From assembly GCF_005233835.1 (NCBI RefSeq), contig NZ_SZQA01000004.1, forward strand, positions 184,070 to 248,069: a stretch of 64,000 nt of DNA. Direction: 5' to 3'. Under the pieces are notes generated by a model. The model saw only the letters and a program-made list of their open reading frames with translations, did not search any database and was not told the origin of the DNA. The translations under genes were made by a program, and so were the position numbers. Source of the DNA: Herbidospora galbida (lineage in GTDB: Bacteria > Actinomycetota > Actinomycetes > Streptosporangiales > Streptosporangiaceae). Shown piece by piece: positions 35,951 through 44,916 of this stretch. The stretch's first letter is position 1. Every line of letters starts with the position of its first letter.

Positions 35951-36814
35951 ATGGGCATGGTGAACACGGTCGGGCTGGTCCTGCATCCGCGCCGCGACTC
36001 CAAAGAGGCCATCGACACGATCATCGAGTGGGCTCGGGGGCGGGGCGTGACGGTGCTGGGGCTGCCCGAGGAGGTCGGGCGGATCGACTGCAGCGCCCTG
36101 CCCGTCGGGCCCGCCGAACTCGCGGCGCGGTCCGACCTGATGGTCAGCCTCGGCGGCGACGGGACCATGCTGCGGGCGATGCGGCTGATCTCCGGGCTGC
36201 CGACGCCGGTGCTCGGGGTCAATCTGGGCAAGCTCGGGTTCCTGGCCGAGATCGACGTCGAGGAGCTGCCTCCGGCGCTGACGGCCATCGACGGCCACGA
36301 GCACTTCGTCGAGGCGCGGATGGCCGTCCGGACGCTGCTGCCCGACGACGGCGAGGTGCTGGCGTTCAACGACATCGCGCTGGTCCGGCACCCCGGCGAC
36401 GGGATGGCGGCCGTGGCGGTGTCGGTGGCGGGGCATCCGTTCGTCCGGCTGGCGGCCGACGCGGTGATCGTGGCGACCTCGACCGGGTCGACGGCCTACA
36501 GCTTCTCGGCGGGAGGGCCGATCGTCTCGCCCAACGTCGAGGGGTTCCTGGTCGTGCCTGCGGCGGCGCACTCGACGTTCAACCGGGCGCTGGTGCTGTC
36601 GGCCGACGAGGAGGTGACGCTGGAGGTGCTGCCGACCAGCGGGCACATCGCGGTCGAGGTCGACGGGACGATCGCCGGGCACCTGTCTCCCGGTGACCGG
36701 ATCACCGTCACGGCGGTCCGGGCGGCGGCCCGGGTGGTGCGGCTGGGGGCGACGTCGTTCTACGAGCGGGCCCGGCGGAAGCTGCGCGTCAACGGGAGCG
36801 CCGAGGTCGACTAG
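35951..36814 (+). CDS. nadK: NAD kinase
   Basis: A 287-residue kinase that makes NADP+ from NAD+ and ATP or polyphosphate. The GGDGT motif lies near residue 68, followed by GVNLGKLGFLAEI, and STGSTAYSFSAGG and VSPNVEGFLVVP in the C-terminal domain, all hallmarks. The exact start is uncertain: ATG at 35951 or 35957, and no ribosome site is evident. It is convergent with, and overlaps by 4 bases, the ECF sigma gene. Confidence 0.93.
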   Translation: MGMVNTVGLVLHPRRDSKEAIDTIIEWARGRGVTVLGLPEEVGRIDCSALPVGPAELAARSDLMVSLGGDGTMLRAMRLISGLPTPVLGVNLGKLGFLAEIDVEELPPALTAIDGHEHFVEARMAVRTLLPDDGEVLAFNDIALVRHPGDGMAAVAVSVAGHPFVRLAADAVIVATSTGSTAYSFSAGGPIVSPNVEGFLVVPAAAHSTFNRALVLSADEEVTLEVLPTSGHIAVEVDGTIAGHLSPGDRITVTAVRAAARVVRLGATSFYERARRKLRVNGSAEVD

Positions 36815-38034
36815 CCGTTCAGGTCGTCGAGCCGGGCCAGCAGGTGGCGGCGTTCCGGTTCGCTGCCGACCAGCTCCAGGGCCTCGCGGAAGGCCGTGGC
36901 CGCCTCGGCCGAACGGCCCAGCCGGCGCAGCAGTTCGCCCCGGGCGGCCGGATAGACGTGCAGGCCGCGCAGCCGGGGTTCGGCGGCCAGGTCGTCGAGC
37001 AGGGCCAGGCCCGCTTCCGGGCCGTCGCGCATGGCGACGGCGACGGCGCGGTTGAGGTCGACCACCGGCGAGGGGGTCAGCGACCGGAGGACGTCGTACA
37101 GGAAGACGATCTGGGGCCAGTCGGTGGGCTCCTCGTCGTGCAGGGCGGCGATGGCGGCCTGGACGCCGTAGGGACCGGGTGGGCCGCCGGTCAGGGCGGT
37201 CACGACCAGGGGCTCGCCTTCGTCGATCATGGCGCGGTCCCACAGGGAACGGTCCTGGTCTTCCAGGAGGACCAGCCCGCCGTCGGGGCCGGTGCGGGCG
37301 GCGCGGCGGGCGTGGGTGAGCAGCATCAGCGCCAGCAGGCCGGTGACCTCGCGTTCGCCCGGCAGGAGGCGGTGCAGGATGCGGGCCAGGCGCAGCGCCT
37401 CCTCGGCCAGGTCGTGGCGGACGAGGTCGGGGCCGGCGCTGGCGGCGTAGCCCTCGGTGAAGATCGAGTAGATCGCCTGGAGCACGCCGGGCAGGCGGGC
37501 CGGGAGCTCGTGGGGCTCCGGCACGCGGAACGGGATGCGCGCCCCGCTGATCTTCTTCTTGGCCCTGACCAGGCGTTTCGCCATGGTCTCGACCGGCACC
37601 AGATAGGCCCGCGCCACCTCGGCGGTGGTCAGGCCGGCCAGGTAGCGCAGGGTGAGCGCGCCGCGGTCGGCCTCGGGCAGCGCCGGGTGGGAGCAGGTGA
37701 AGAACAGCCGCAGCCGCTCGTCGGGCAGCACGCCGTCGGCGACCGGCGGCGCGGCCCGGTCGGCCTCGACCTGCAGCAGGGCCAGCCGGGCGGCGTACGT
37801 CTGGTCGCGGCGGAGCCGGTCGACCGCGCGGCGGCGGGCGGTGGTCATCAGCCAGGCCCCCGGGCTGGCCGGCACACCGTCGACCGGCCACCGGATCAGG
37901 GCGGCCTCGATCGCCTCCGAGGTGACCTCTTCGGCCAGGTCGAGGTCGCCGAACCGCCGGACGAGCGCGGCCAGCAGCCGGCCGCGCTCCTCACGGAAGA
38001 TCGCCTCGACCGACGCGTTGACGTCGCCGGTCAC
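36811..38034 (-). CDS. ECF42-type RNA polymerase sigma factor
   Basis: A 407-residue sigma factor. Region 2 lies in residues about 10-75 (VTSEAIEAALIRWP), region 4 about 105-170 (LRYLAGLTTAEVARAYLVPV). A long C-terminal extension (about 170-405) includes DLNRAVAVAMRDGPEAGLAL, the TPR-like module typical of ECF42 sigma factors. These have no anti-sigma gene; the extension is needed for activity and their genes sit with DGPF-domain proteins, as here. The GTG at 38034 is 5 bases after the second DGPF stop. Confidence 0.9.
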   Translation of the reverse strand: MTGDVNASVEAIFREERGRLLAALVRRFGDLDLAEEVTSEAIEAALIRWPVDGVPASPGAWLMTTARRRAVDRLRRDQTYAARLALLQVEADRAAPPVADGVLPDERLRLFFTCSHPALPEADRGALTLRYLAGLTTAEVARAYLVPVETMAKRLVRAKKKISGARIPFRVPEPHELPARLPGVLQAIYSIFTEGYAASAGPDLVRHDLAEEALRLARILHRLLPGEREVTGLLALMLLTHARRAARTGPDGGLVLLEDQDRSLWDRAMIDEGEPLVVTALTGGPPGPYGVQAAIAALHDEEPTDWPQIVFLYDVLRSLTPSPVVDLNRAVAVAMRDGPEAGLALLDDLAAEPRLRGLHVYPAARGELLRRLGRSAEAATAFREALELVGSEPERRHLLARLDDLNG

Positions 38035-38039
38035 GGGCG

Positions 38040-38366
38040 TCAGGGGAAGTCGACGAGCGGGCGGACCACCATCCGGCCGCCGAAGCGCGCCCCCGGGCAG
38101 CGGGCGGCCCAGTCGGTCGCCGCGTCGAGGTCGGGCACGTCGATGAGGTAGTAGCCGCCGAGCACCTCGCGGGCCTCGGCGAAGGGGCCGTCGGTGACGA
38201 CGGTCTCGCCGCCGTCGGTGACCTGGACGCTCGTGGTGAGGCTCTGGTCGGCCAGCGGGGCGCTGGCGACCCAGACGCCGGCGTCGGTGAGGGCCTTGCC
38301 GTAGTCCATCCAGTCGTCGACCGTGCACTTCTCGCTGGCGCCGTGGATCAGCAGCATGTATTTCAT
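38040..38366 (-). CDS. DGPF/YCII-domain protein (second copy)
   Basis: A 108-residue YCII-fold protein beginning MKYMLLIHGASEK with the DGPF motif (VVTDGPFAEAREVLGGYYLI). It is a paralogue of the 38366 gene and typically the target or co-factor of ECF42 sigma factors; the molecular role is unknown. Start and the upstream stop share one base. Confidence 0.88.
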   Translation of the reverse strand: MKYMLLIHGASEKCTVDDWMDYGKALTDAGVWVASAPLADQSLTTSVQVTDGGETVVTDGPFAEAREVLGGYYLIDVPDLDAATDWAARCPGARFGGRMVVRPLVDFP

Positions 38367-38686
38367 CAGTACTGCTCGCATTCCCGCAGCACGACCGCGC
38401 CGCCCTCCCAGGACCCGGGACACCTGGCCGCCCAGTCGAGGGCGGTCTGCTTGTCGGGCACGTCGAGCACGTAGTAGCCGCCGAGGACCTCGCGGGTCTC
38501 CGCGAACGGGCCGTCGGTCACGACGCGCTCGGCGCCGTCGACGCGGACGGTGGTGGCCTGCGCGACGTCGGTGAGGGACTCGCCGGACACGTAGACGCCG
38601 GCGTCCTTGACCGACTTGTCGTAGGCCACCCAGGCCTCGAAGTCGCCCGCCGCGCCGCCGCTGTAGATCAAGAGCATGTATTTCAC
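38366..38686 (-). CDS. DGPF/YCII-domain protein (first copy)
   Basis: A 106-residue YCII-fold protein with the same DGPF motif (VVTDGPFAETREVLGGYYVL), about half identical to its downstream neighbour by eye. It is the first gene of the DGPF-DGPF-sigma operon, so the ECF42-dependent promoter would be just upstream (38687-38813), if autoregulated. Confidence 0.88.
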   Translation of the reverse strand: MKYMLLIYSGGAAGDFEAWVAYDKSVKDAGVYVSGESLTDVAQATTVRVDGAERVVTDGPFAETREVLGGYYVLDVPDKQTALDWAARCPGSWEGGAVVLRECEQY

Positions 38687-38813
38687 GAGCTCGTGCTCCT
38701 CTGTTCTCGTGGTCTGACGGGATGACGACGAACGGGCCGGGGCCAGATGGACACCGGGCCGGAAAAACTTTTCTCCGACGCTACAACCAGCGCGAACCCG
38801 TTAACGTCCCCTC

Positions 38814-40043
38814 ATGTTGACCGTGCACAACGCCGCCCTGCGCGGCCGCTCCGGCCGGTGGTCGCTGACCGCCGAGCGGGGCCGCCTCACCTCGATCACC
38901 CCCGATTCCGGTACGACCCCCGCCGGCCCCGCCCTCGACGCCGGGGGCGACCTGGTCACCGAGCCGTTCGTCGACGCCCACCTCCACCTCTGCAAGGTCC
39001 ACACGCTCGACCTGGCGGGCGAGGGGCCGCTGGCGGCGTACACGAAGGGAACCATGGGCGCGGCCATGGACGCCATCGACGGCGCCTCGGCCGTGAAGAC
39101 CCACCAGACCGAGGAGGCCGTCACCGAGCGTGCCCGGTCGGCCCTGGTCGAGTCGGTCCGGCACGGGGTGCGGGCGGTGCAGGCGTTCGCCGACGTCGAC
39201 CCGGTCGCCGGGCTGACCGGCGTGAAGGCCCTGCTGGCGCTGAAGGAGGAGTTCGCCGAGTTCGTCGACGTCAAGGTCGTCGCCTTCCCCCAGGACGGCC
39301 TGCTGAAGGCCCCCGGCACCGAGGAGCTCGTCGAGCAGGCGGTCGGCCTGGGCGCCGACGTGGTCGGCGGCATCCCGTGGATCGAGTTCACCGACGCCGA
39401 CGCCGCGGAGCACGTCCGGCGGATGGTGGCGCTGGCCAAGCGCACCGGGAAGCGGGTCGCGATGCTGGTGGACGACGCGGGCGACCCCGGCCTGCGCACC
39501 ACGGAGACCCTCGCCGCCGAGCTGATCGCCCACGACATGGTGGGCCGCGCCAGCGCCCAGCACGCCCGCGCGATGGCCCTCTACCCCGAGCCCTACCTGC
39601 GCCGGCTGACCGGCCTGATCACCAGGGCGGGCCTCGGCCTGGTCAGCGACCCGCACACCGGCCCGCTGCACCTGCCCGTCTTCCCCCTGACCGACGCCGG
39701 GGTGCCGGTCGCGCTGGGCCAGGACGACATCGAGGACGCCTACTACCCCTTCGGCCGCCACAACCTGCTGGAGGTCGCCTTCCTGGCCGCGCACGTCCTC
39801 GGCCCGAGCCGCCTCGACGACCTGTACGACATGGTCACCACCACCGCCGCCCGCGTGATCGGCCGGGACTCGGGCGGCCTGAAGGAGGGCGCCGCGGCCG
39901 ACTTCGTCGTCCTCGACGGGACCACGATCAGGGAGGCGCTGACCCGCCACAACCCGCCCCGGCACGTCGTCGTGGGCGGCCGGGTGGTCGCCTCGACGAA
40001 GTCCGCGACCCACTTTCCCGCGTTCCCCGGAAAATCGGCGTAA
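38814..40043 (+). CDS. Amidohydrolase, cytosine-deaminase-like
   Basis: A 409-residue metal-dependent hydrolase. It has an HxH metal motif in VDAHLHL (near residue 60), a His in SAQHARA, DPHTGPL, and the metal Asp in LGQDDIEDAYYPFG, a pattern closest to cytosine deaminase and related N-heterocycle deaminases. A composite beta sandwich is formed by the first 55 and last 60 residues (ADFVVLDG). Substrate unproven. ATG at 38814. It precedes, with an 83-base gap, the DUF485/symporter pair, with which a common pathway is not evident. Confidence 0.8.
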   Translation: MLTVHNAALRGRSGRWSLTAERGRLTSITPDSGTTPAGPALDAGGDLVTEPFVDAHLHLCKVHTLDLAGEGPLAAYTKGTMGAAMDAIDGASAVKTHQTEEAVTERARSALVESVRHGVRAVQAFADVDPVAGLTGVKALLALKEEFAEFVDVKVVAFPQDGLLKAPGTEELVEQAVGLGADVVGGIPWIEFTDADAAEHVRRMVALAKRTGKRVAMLVDDAGDPGLRTTETLAAELIAHDMVGRASAQHARAMALYPEPYLRRLTGLITRAGLGLVSDPHTGPLHLPVFPLTDAGVPVALGQDDIEDAYYPFGRHNLLEVAFLAAHVLGPSRLDDLYDMVTTTAARVIGRDSGGLKEGAAADFVVLDGTTIREALTRHNPPRHVVVGGRVVASTKSATHFPAFPGKSA

Positions 40044-40126
40044 CCCCCTTTATGGTGAGGTCTCGGTGCGGAGCGACCCGTGTACGGACGGTCACCGCAA
40101 GAGATCTTTCCCCTGATGGAGGCCCC

Positions 40127-40504
40127 GTGCAGGCGGACGACCTGGCCGGGCTGGCGACCGACGAGCGGTTCCGCCTGCTCAAAGCACGGTTCCGGCGACT
40201 GGCGCTGACGATCGTTGGAGCGTTCCTGGGCTGGTATTTCCTCTACATCGCCCTGTCGGCCTTCGCCCGCGACTTCATGGCCCTGCCCGCGATCGGCAAC
40301 GTCAACGTCGCGCTGCTGCTCGGCGTGCTGCAGTTCGTCTCGACGTTCGCGCTGGCCTGGCGCTACACCCGCTACGCCCGGCGGATGCTCGACCCGCTGT
40401 CGGCCGAGCTGCGCGACGAGGCCGGTCAGCGCCAGGCCGAACGCGAACGGGAACGCCGCATCCTGGCCGAGCGCCACCGCATCGAGAACTGGACGCGCCG
40501 ATGA
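40127..40504 (+). CDS. DUF485 membrane protein (small partner of the symporter)
   Basis: A 125-residue protein with two helices (about 25-48 and 62-82) and a charged, Arg/Glu-rich C-terminal tail, matching DUF485 proteins (YjcH type) that are nearly always encoded just before an acetate/cation symporter. GTG at 40127 has TGGAGG at good spacing. Its stop overlaps the next start (ATGA), so production is coupled. Confidence 0.88.
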   Translation: MQADDLAGLATDERFRLLKARFRRLALTIVGAFLGWYFLYIALSAFARDFMALPAIGNVNVALLLGVLQFVSTFALAWRYTRYARRMLDPLSAELRDEAGQRQAERERERRILAERHRIENWTRR

Positions 40505-42147
40505 CCATCGGGCTGTTCGCCGTCTTCATCGTGATCACCCTCGGGGTGACGATCTGGGCCCGGGTCAACACCAAGGGCACCGACGACTTCTACGCCGGCG
40601 GCCGGGCGTTCTCGGGCGCGCAGAACGGCCTGGCGCTCGCGGGCGACTACATGTCGGCGGCGTCGTTCCTCGGCATCGCCGGGATCATCGCGCTGTCGGG
40701 CTACGACGGGTTCCTCTACTCGATCGGCTTCCTGGTGGCGTGGCTGCTGACGCTGCTGCTGGTCGAGCTGATGCGCAACGCGGGCCGGTTCACCATGGCC
40801 GACGTGCTGTCCTACCGGGTCGGCAGGCGGCCGACGGTGCGCACCGCCGCCGCCGTCTCGACCGTGACCGTGTCGGTGTTCTACCTGGTCGCGCAGATGG
40901 TCGGCGCGGGCGCGCTGGTGTCGCTGCTGCTCGGCATCCACCCGGGCGAGACCTACATGGGCATCTCGCCGGAGGCCGCCAAGGTCATCACGATCCTGGT
41001 CGTCGGCATGATGATGATCTTCTACGTCAGCTACGGCGGCATGAAGGGCACCACCTGGGTGCAGATCATCAAGGCCGTGCTGCTGATGGCCGGGACCCTC
41101 GCGCTGACCGTCCTGGTGCTGAGCCGGTTCGGCTTCAACCTGAGCGAGATGCTGGGCGCGGCCGACGCGCGCAGCGGACGGCCCGGCGAGTTCCTCAACC
41201 CCGGCCAGCGCTACGCGAAGGACGCCGACGGCATCGTCGGCAAACTCGACTTCGTCAGCCTGGCGGTCGCGCTGGTGCTCGGCACGGCTGGGCTCCCGCA
41301 CATCGTCGGCCGGTTCTTCACGGTGCCCGACGCGCGGGCCGCCCGGACGTCGGTGAACTGGGCGATCGGCCTGGTCGGCGCCTTCTACCTGATGACCCTC
41401 GCGCTCGGGTTCGGAGCGGCCGCGCTGGTCGGGCAGCAGGCCATCACCGCGCAGGACCCGTCGGGCAACACCGCCGCGCTGCAACTCGCGCGGGCGGTCG
41501 GCGAGTCGGTGGCCGGGCCGGTCGGCGGGGAGATCCTGCTCGCCTTCATCGGCGCGGTGGCGTTCGCGACGATCCTGGCCGTGGTGTCGGGGCTGGTGCT
41601 GGCGTCGTCGACGTCGCTCGCGCACGACTTCTTCGGGCACGTGCTGATGTTCGGCAAGCCGAAGGAGTCGCAGGAGGTCGCGGTGGCGCGCTTCTCGGCG
41701 TTCGTCATCGGCGTGTTCGCGGTGTTCCTGGCCGTGCTGGTGCGCGACATGAACGTGGCGTTCCTGGTGGCGCTGGCCTTCGCGATGGCCGCCTCGGCGA
41801 ACCTGCCGGCGATCGTGCTGTCGCTGTTCTGGCGGCGCTTCAACTCGACCGGCGTGGTCTGCGGCGTCTACGGCGGCCTGCTGGGCTCGATCGTGCTCGT
41901 GGCGCTGTCGCCGGTGCTGTCGGGCGGGCCGCGCTCGCTGCTGCCGCCGCCGGTCGACTTCCACGTGTTCCCGCTGGAGAACCCCGGGCTGGTGTCGATC
42001 CCGTTCGCGTTCTTGTGCGCGGTGGTCGGAACGCTGCTGAGCAGGGAGAAGGCCGACCCGGGCCGCTATTCGGAGCTGTCCGTACGCGCCCTCACCGGCG
42101 CCGGGGCGCACGGGCAGTCGACGAAGAATGTCGGTGGCGCTCGTTAG
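40501..42147 (+). CDS. actP: Solute:sodium symporter, ActP/acetate permease type
   Basis: A 548-residue, about 13-helix SSS-family transporter predicted to import acetate or short carboxylates with Na+ or H+. Family marks include the N-terminal DDFYAGGRAFSGAQNGLALA, SAASFLGIAG, SYGGMKGTTWVQIIKAVLLM and GTAGLPHIVGRFFTV. The DUF485 gene directly upstream supports the ActP assignment over proline or pantothenate symporters. Confidence 0.88.
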   Translation: MTIGLFAVFIVITLGVTIWARVNTKGTDDFYAGGRAFSGAQNGLALAGDYMSAASFLGIAGIIALSGYDGFLYSIGFLVAWLLTLLLVELMRNAGRFTMADVLSYRVGRRPTVRTAAAVSTVTVSVFYLVAQMVGAGALVSLLLGIHPGETYMGISPEAAKVITILVVGMMMIFYVSYGGMKGTTWVQIIKAVLLMAGTLALTVLVLSRFGFNLSEMLGAADARSGRPGEFLNPGQRYAKDADGIVGKLDFVSLAVALVLGTAGLPHIVGRFFTVPDARAARTSVNWAIGLVGAFYLMTLALGFGAAALVGQQAITAQDPSGNTAALQLARAVGESVAGPVGGEILLAFIGAVAFATILAVVSGLVLASSTSLAHDFFGHVLMFGKPKESQEVAVARFSAFVIGVFAVFLAVLVRDMNVAFLVALAFAMAASANLPAIVLSLFWRRFNSTGVVCGVYGGLLGSIVLVALSPVLSGGPRSLLPPPVDFHVFPLENPGLVSIPFAFLCAVVGTLLSREKADPGRYSELSVRALTGAGAHGQSTKNVGGAR

Positions 42148-42156
42148 CGTGGCCGC

Positions 42157-42663
42157 ATGGCGGTTCCCCGACGACTGACCCTGGCGGTCGACGCGCTCGA
42201 TCTGCCGCCCGACGCGTGGGTTCTGGAGATCGGGTGCGGCCGAGGGGGCGCCGCGCGGCTGGTGCTCGAGAAGCTGACGACCGGCCGCTACCTCGGGGTC
42301 GACCGGTCCGAGACCGCCGTCAGGGCCGCGCGCGAGAAGGTGCCGGGGGCCGACTTCCGGTGTGAGGCGCTGGAACGGCTGTCGGTCGAGGGCGAGTTCG
42401 ACGTCATCTTCGCGGTCAACGTCAACCACTTCTGGGCGCGCGATCCGGCCGCCGAGATGGAGCGGCTGCTGGCCCTGCTGGCTCCGGGCGGCTCGCTCAC
42501 GCTCGTCTACGAGACGCCCGCCGAGCGGTCGGCCGAGCTCGGCGACCGGCTGGCCGAGGTGTTCGCCCGCCACGGCCTCCGGCCCGAGGTGAGCGTGCTC
42601 GGGCCGAAGGTGTTCGCGGTGGCGGGTCAGTCGCCCAGGGCCTCCCAGACCTCCCACAGATGA
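42157..42663 (+). CDS. SAM-dependent class I methyltransferase
   Basis: A 168-residue small methyltransferase. Motif I VLEIGCGRGG is near residue 26, an acidic YLGVDRSE follows at the next strand, and FDVIFAVNVNHFW corresponds to motif IV. The C-terminal strand pair is complete, so it is a minimal Rossmann fold. Target unknown. It starts 10 bases past the symporter stop and its end overlaps the convergent secreted-protein gene by 37 bases. Confidence 0.85.
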   Translation: MAVPRRLTLAVDALDLPPDAWVLEIGCGRGGAARLVLEKLTTGRYLGVDRSETAVRAAREKVPGADFRCEALERLSVEGEFDVIFAVNVNHFWARDPAAEMERLLALLAPGGSLTLVYETPAERSAELGDRLAEVFARHGLRPEVSVLGPKVFAVAGQSPRASQTSHR

Positions 42664-43364
42664 CCGCTGACCGGCTGGTAGTAGACCTTCACCGTCACCG
42701 GGCCCGCGTGCCTGATGGCCTTCCTGAAGGCCGTCGCGCTGCACGGCTTGGTGCCGATGCCGGCCTCCTCGTTCGGGACGTTCGCGGTCCAGCGGTCGGA
42801 GCAGCTCTTCGTCACGCGGTTGAACCCGAGGTGGGTGTAGCGGAGCTTCACGGCGGCCCTGCCGTGGCGCTTGAACAGCACCGTCCGGTCGTCGACGCGG
42901 GTCAGCTGACCGTAGGCGGTGACCGGGTTGGTCGGGACGGCGAGGAACTCGGCGACGGTGGTCAGCGACGGCGTGATGGTGATCTTCACCGGGGCCGGGC
43001 CGAGGCTGAGCACGAACTTGAGGTCGAGGGCGTCGCAGTCGGTGGTGCCCAGGCCCTTCTTGTCCTGCCTGATCCGGCCCTCGGTCTCCTTCAGGTCGCA
43101 CGCGGTGGTGATGCGGCGGAAGCGCACGCCGTCGGTGAAGATCCGGCGCTCCTTCGCGCCCGCGACGGTGGTCAGCTTGTAGCGGCGGACGCCGTGCTGC
43201 GTGACGAGCTTGGCCTTGGCCGGAGTGATGCGCAGATGGTTGGAACCGTCCGCCCAGGCGTAGCCGTAGATGGTCTGTGTCTTCGCGGTGGCGGCGGCGG
43301 GTGCGGCCATGAGCGTGGTCGCGGCCAGCGCGGTCACGGCGGCGGCGATGAGCGGGCGGGTCAT
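42627..43364 (-). CDS. Secreted protein of unknown function
   Basis: A 245-residue protein with a Sec signal (basic start, hydrophobic stretch, cleavage near AAATAKT at about residue 30). The mature region has five cysteines (TACDLK, TTDCDAL, KSCSDRW and KPCSATAF among them), suggesting disulfides, and is rich in Thr, Lys and beta-strand residues. No family is recognised. ATG at 43364 has a strong GGGGGAAA site. Confidence 0.75.
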   Translation of the reverse strand: MTRPLIAAAVTALAATTLMAAPAAATAKTQTIYGYAWADGSNHLRITPAKAKLVTQHGVRRYKLTTVAGAKERRIFTDGVRFRRITTACDLKETEGRIRQDKKGLGTTDCDALDLKFVLSLGPAPVKITITPSLTTVAEFLAVPTNPVTAYGQLTRVDDRTVLFKRHGRAAVKLRYTHLGFNRVTKSCSDRWTANVPNEEAGIGTKPCSATAFRKAIRHAGPVTVKVYYQPVSGHLWEVWEALGD

Positions 43365-43520
43365 TCGGTTTCCCCCGGGGGTGGTCGGTTCGTGCTGAAA
43401 ACGTCTCTCGGGGAGTGGGACTCGCCGATGACGGTGAAAGTTCATGGCCCTCGATGGTCGTGACGCAACTGGAATCGCCCATGGGGGCGGGATGTTCTAG
43501 CAATTCGTGGAGGTAATGAG

Positions 43521-44330
43521 ATGTTCACACTGATGGCCGTGCACGCCCATCCCGATGACGAGGTGATGGGAACGGGCGGCGTCTTCGCCCATTACGCCGC
43601 TCAGGGCGTGCGAACGGTGCTGGTCACGTGCACCAATGGCGAGCAGGGAGACGGGCCCGACGGGGTGAAACCGGGCGAGCCCGGTCACGACGACGAGGCG
43701 GTGGCGAAGGTCCGGCTGGCGGAGCTGCGCGAGTCGGCGGCCCATCTGGGCATCTCCGACGTGGAGCTGCTCGGCTACCGCGACTCGGGCATGGACGGCT
43801 GGGACGGCAACCGCCACGAGCGCGCGTTCGCCAACGTCCCGGTCGACGAGGCGGCCGAACGGGTGGCCGAGCTGATGCGGAAGTACCAGCCGCAGGTGGT
43901 GCTCACCTACGACGAGAACGGCGGCTACGGCCACCCCGACCACATCCAGGCCCACCGGGTGGCGGCGCGGGCGGTCGAGCTGAGCGGCGTACCGGCGAAG
44001 TTCTACTACACCGCCACCCCGCGCAGCTGGATGAAGGACATGTACGACGGCATGGTCGCCGCCGGCATGGAGACCGAGGGGTGGGACGAATACGAGAGCT
44101 GGACCACCCCCGACGAGGAGATCAGCGCGATCCTCGACACCTCGGCCTACGTCGAGCACAAGATCAAGGCGATCAGTGCCCACGGCAGCCAGGGCGACAG
44201 CGCGTTCTTCCTGGGCCTGCCGCCCGAGACGCAGCGGCTGATGTTCTCGGGCGAGGCGTTCACGCTGGTGAAGTCGACGGTTCCGGCGTACGACGGGGTC
44301 GAGGACGACCTGTTCCGCGGGCTTCGCTAG
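43521..44330 (+). CDS. PIG-L (LmbE/MshB/Mca) family deacetylase
   Basis: A 269-residue Zn-dependent deacetylase. The family's AHPDDE motif (residues 9-14, with VMGTGG) and the second metal/His motif GHPDHIQAH are both intact. Relatives in actinomycetes are MshB (GlcNAc-Ins deacetylase) and Mca (mycothiol S-conjugate amidase). The sequence fits but does not discriminate. Strong TGGAGG before ATG. It is convergent with and overlaps by 4 bases the membrane protein at 44327. Confidence 0.88.
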   Translation: MFTLMAVHAHPDDEVMGTGGVFAHYAAQGVRTVLVTCTNGEQGDGPDGVKPGEPGHDDEAVAKVRLAELRESAAHLGISDVELLGYRDSGMDGWDGNRHERAFANVPVDEAAERVAELMRKYQPQVVLTYDENGGYGHPDHIQAHRVAARAVELSGVPAKFYYTATPRSWMKDMYDGMVAAGMETEGWDEYESWTTPDEEISAILDTSAYVEHKIKAISAHGSQGDSAFFLGLPPETQRLMFSGEAFTLVKSTVPAYDGVEDDLFRGLR

Positions 44331-44860
44331 GCCTTGCGGCGGGCGCGTTCGGCGTCGACGTTGAGCGCCGCCCGCACCCCCGCCGGATCGGGCGCCATAC
44401 CGGTCCGGCGGATGGTCTCCGAGGTGATCTTCCCGGCCTGGAAGACCTTCGTGGCCTGCACGATCGTCTCCGAGCCGAAGTAGAAGGCGACGGCGACGGT
44501 CATGAACTGGCGCAGCGTGTCCCAGAACTCCTTGCGGTCGTCGAGCGGGCCGATGACGAACGCGTAGGTGTTCAGCAGCAGCCACGCCACGAACAGCGCG
44601 CCCGCCAGGGCGACCCGCATCTTCCTCACCGACGCGTAGAGGCCGAAGAACGCCACGATGCCGGTCAGCGTGACCGTGGCGCCGACGATCCACTGCTCGG
44701 TGAGCGTGGTCGGCACCGTGAGCAGGATCCACGACGTGGTGACCAGCGCCGCCAGCAGGAACCCGGTGAACACCAGGCCGCGTACCGAGACCTCCTCCGC
44801 GTCCCGCGTGTCGGTCAAGGAGAACATCGCGGGGCGCGGCGGCTGCACCGGCTCGGCCAT
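44327..44860 (-). CDS. Four-helix membrane protein of unknown function
   Basis: A 177-residue protein with four hydrophobic helices (about residues 28-50, 57-77, 83-103 and 115-137) between a cytoplasmic N terminus and an Arg/Lys-rich C-terminal tail (DAERARRKA). No known family is recognised. Confidence 0.7.
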   Translation of the reverse strand: MAEPVQPPRPAMFSLTDTRDAEEVSVRGLVFTGFLLAALVTTSWILLTVPTTLTEQWIVGATVTLTGIVAFFGLYASVRKMRVALAGALFVAWLLLNTYAFVIGPLDDRKEFWDTLRQFMTVAVAFYFGSETIVQATKVFQAGKITSETIRRTGMAPDPAGVRAALNVDAERARRKA

Positions 44861-44916
44861 ATGGAACGCTCCTGGGCGCGTCGATGATCAGGACAGCCCA
44901 GTTTCCGGTGAGCCGG

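Noticed and set aside
40426..43503. 1,025-codon minus-strand frame across the symporter genes
   Set aside because: Low-complexity Arg/His/Gln composition and antisense to well-identified genes; not protein-like.
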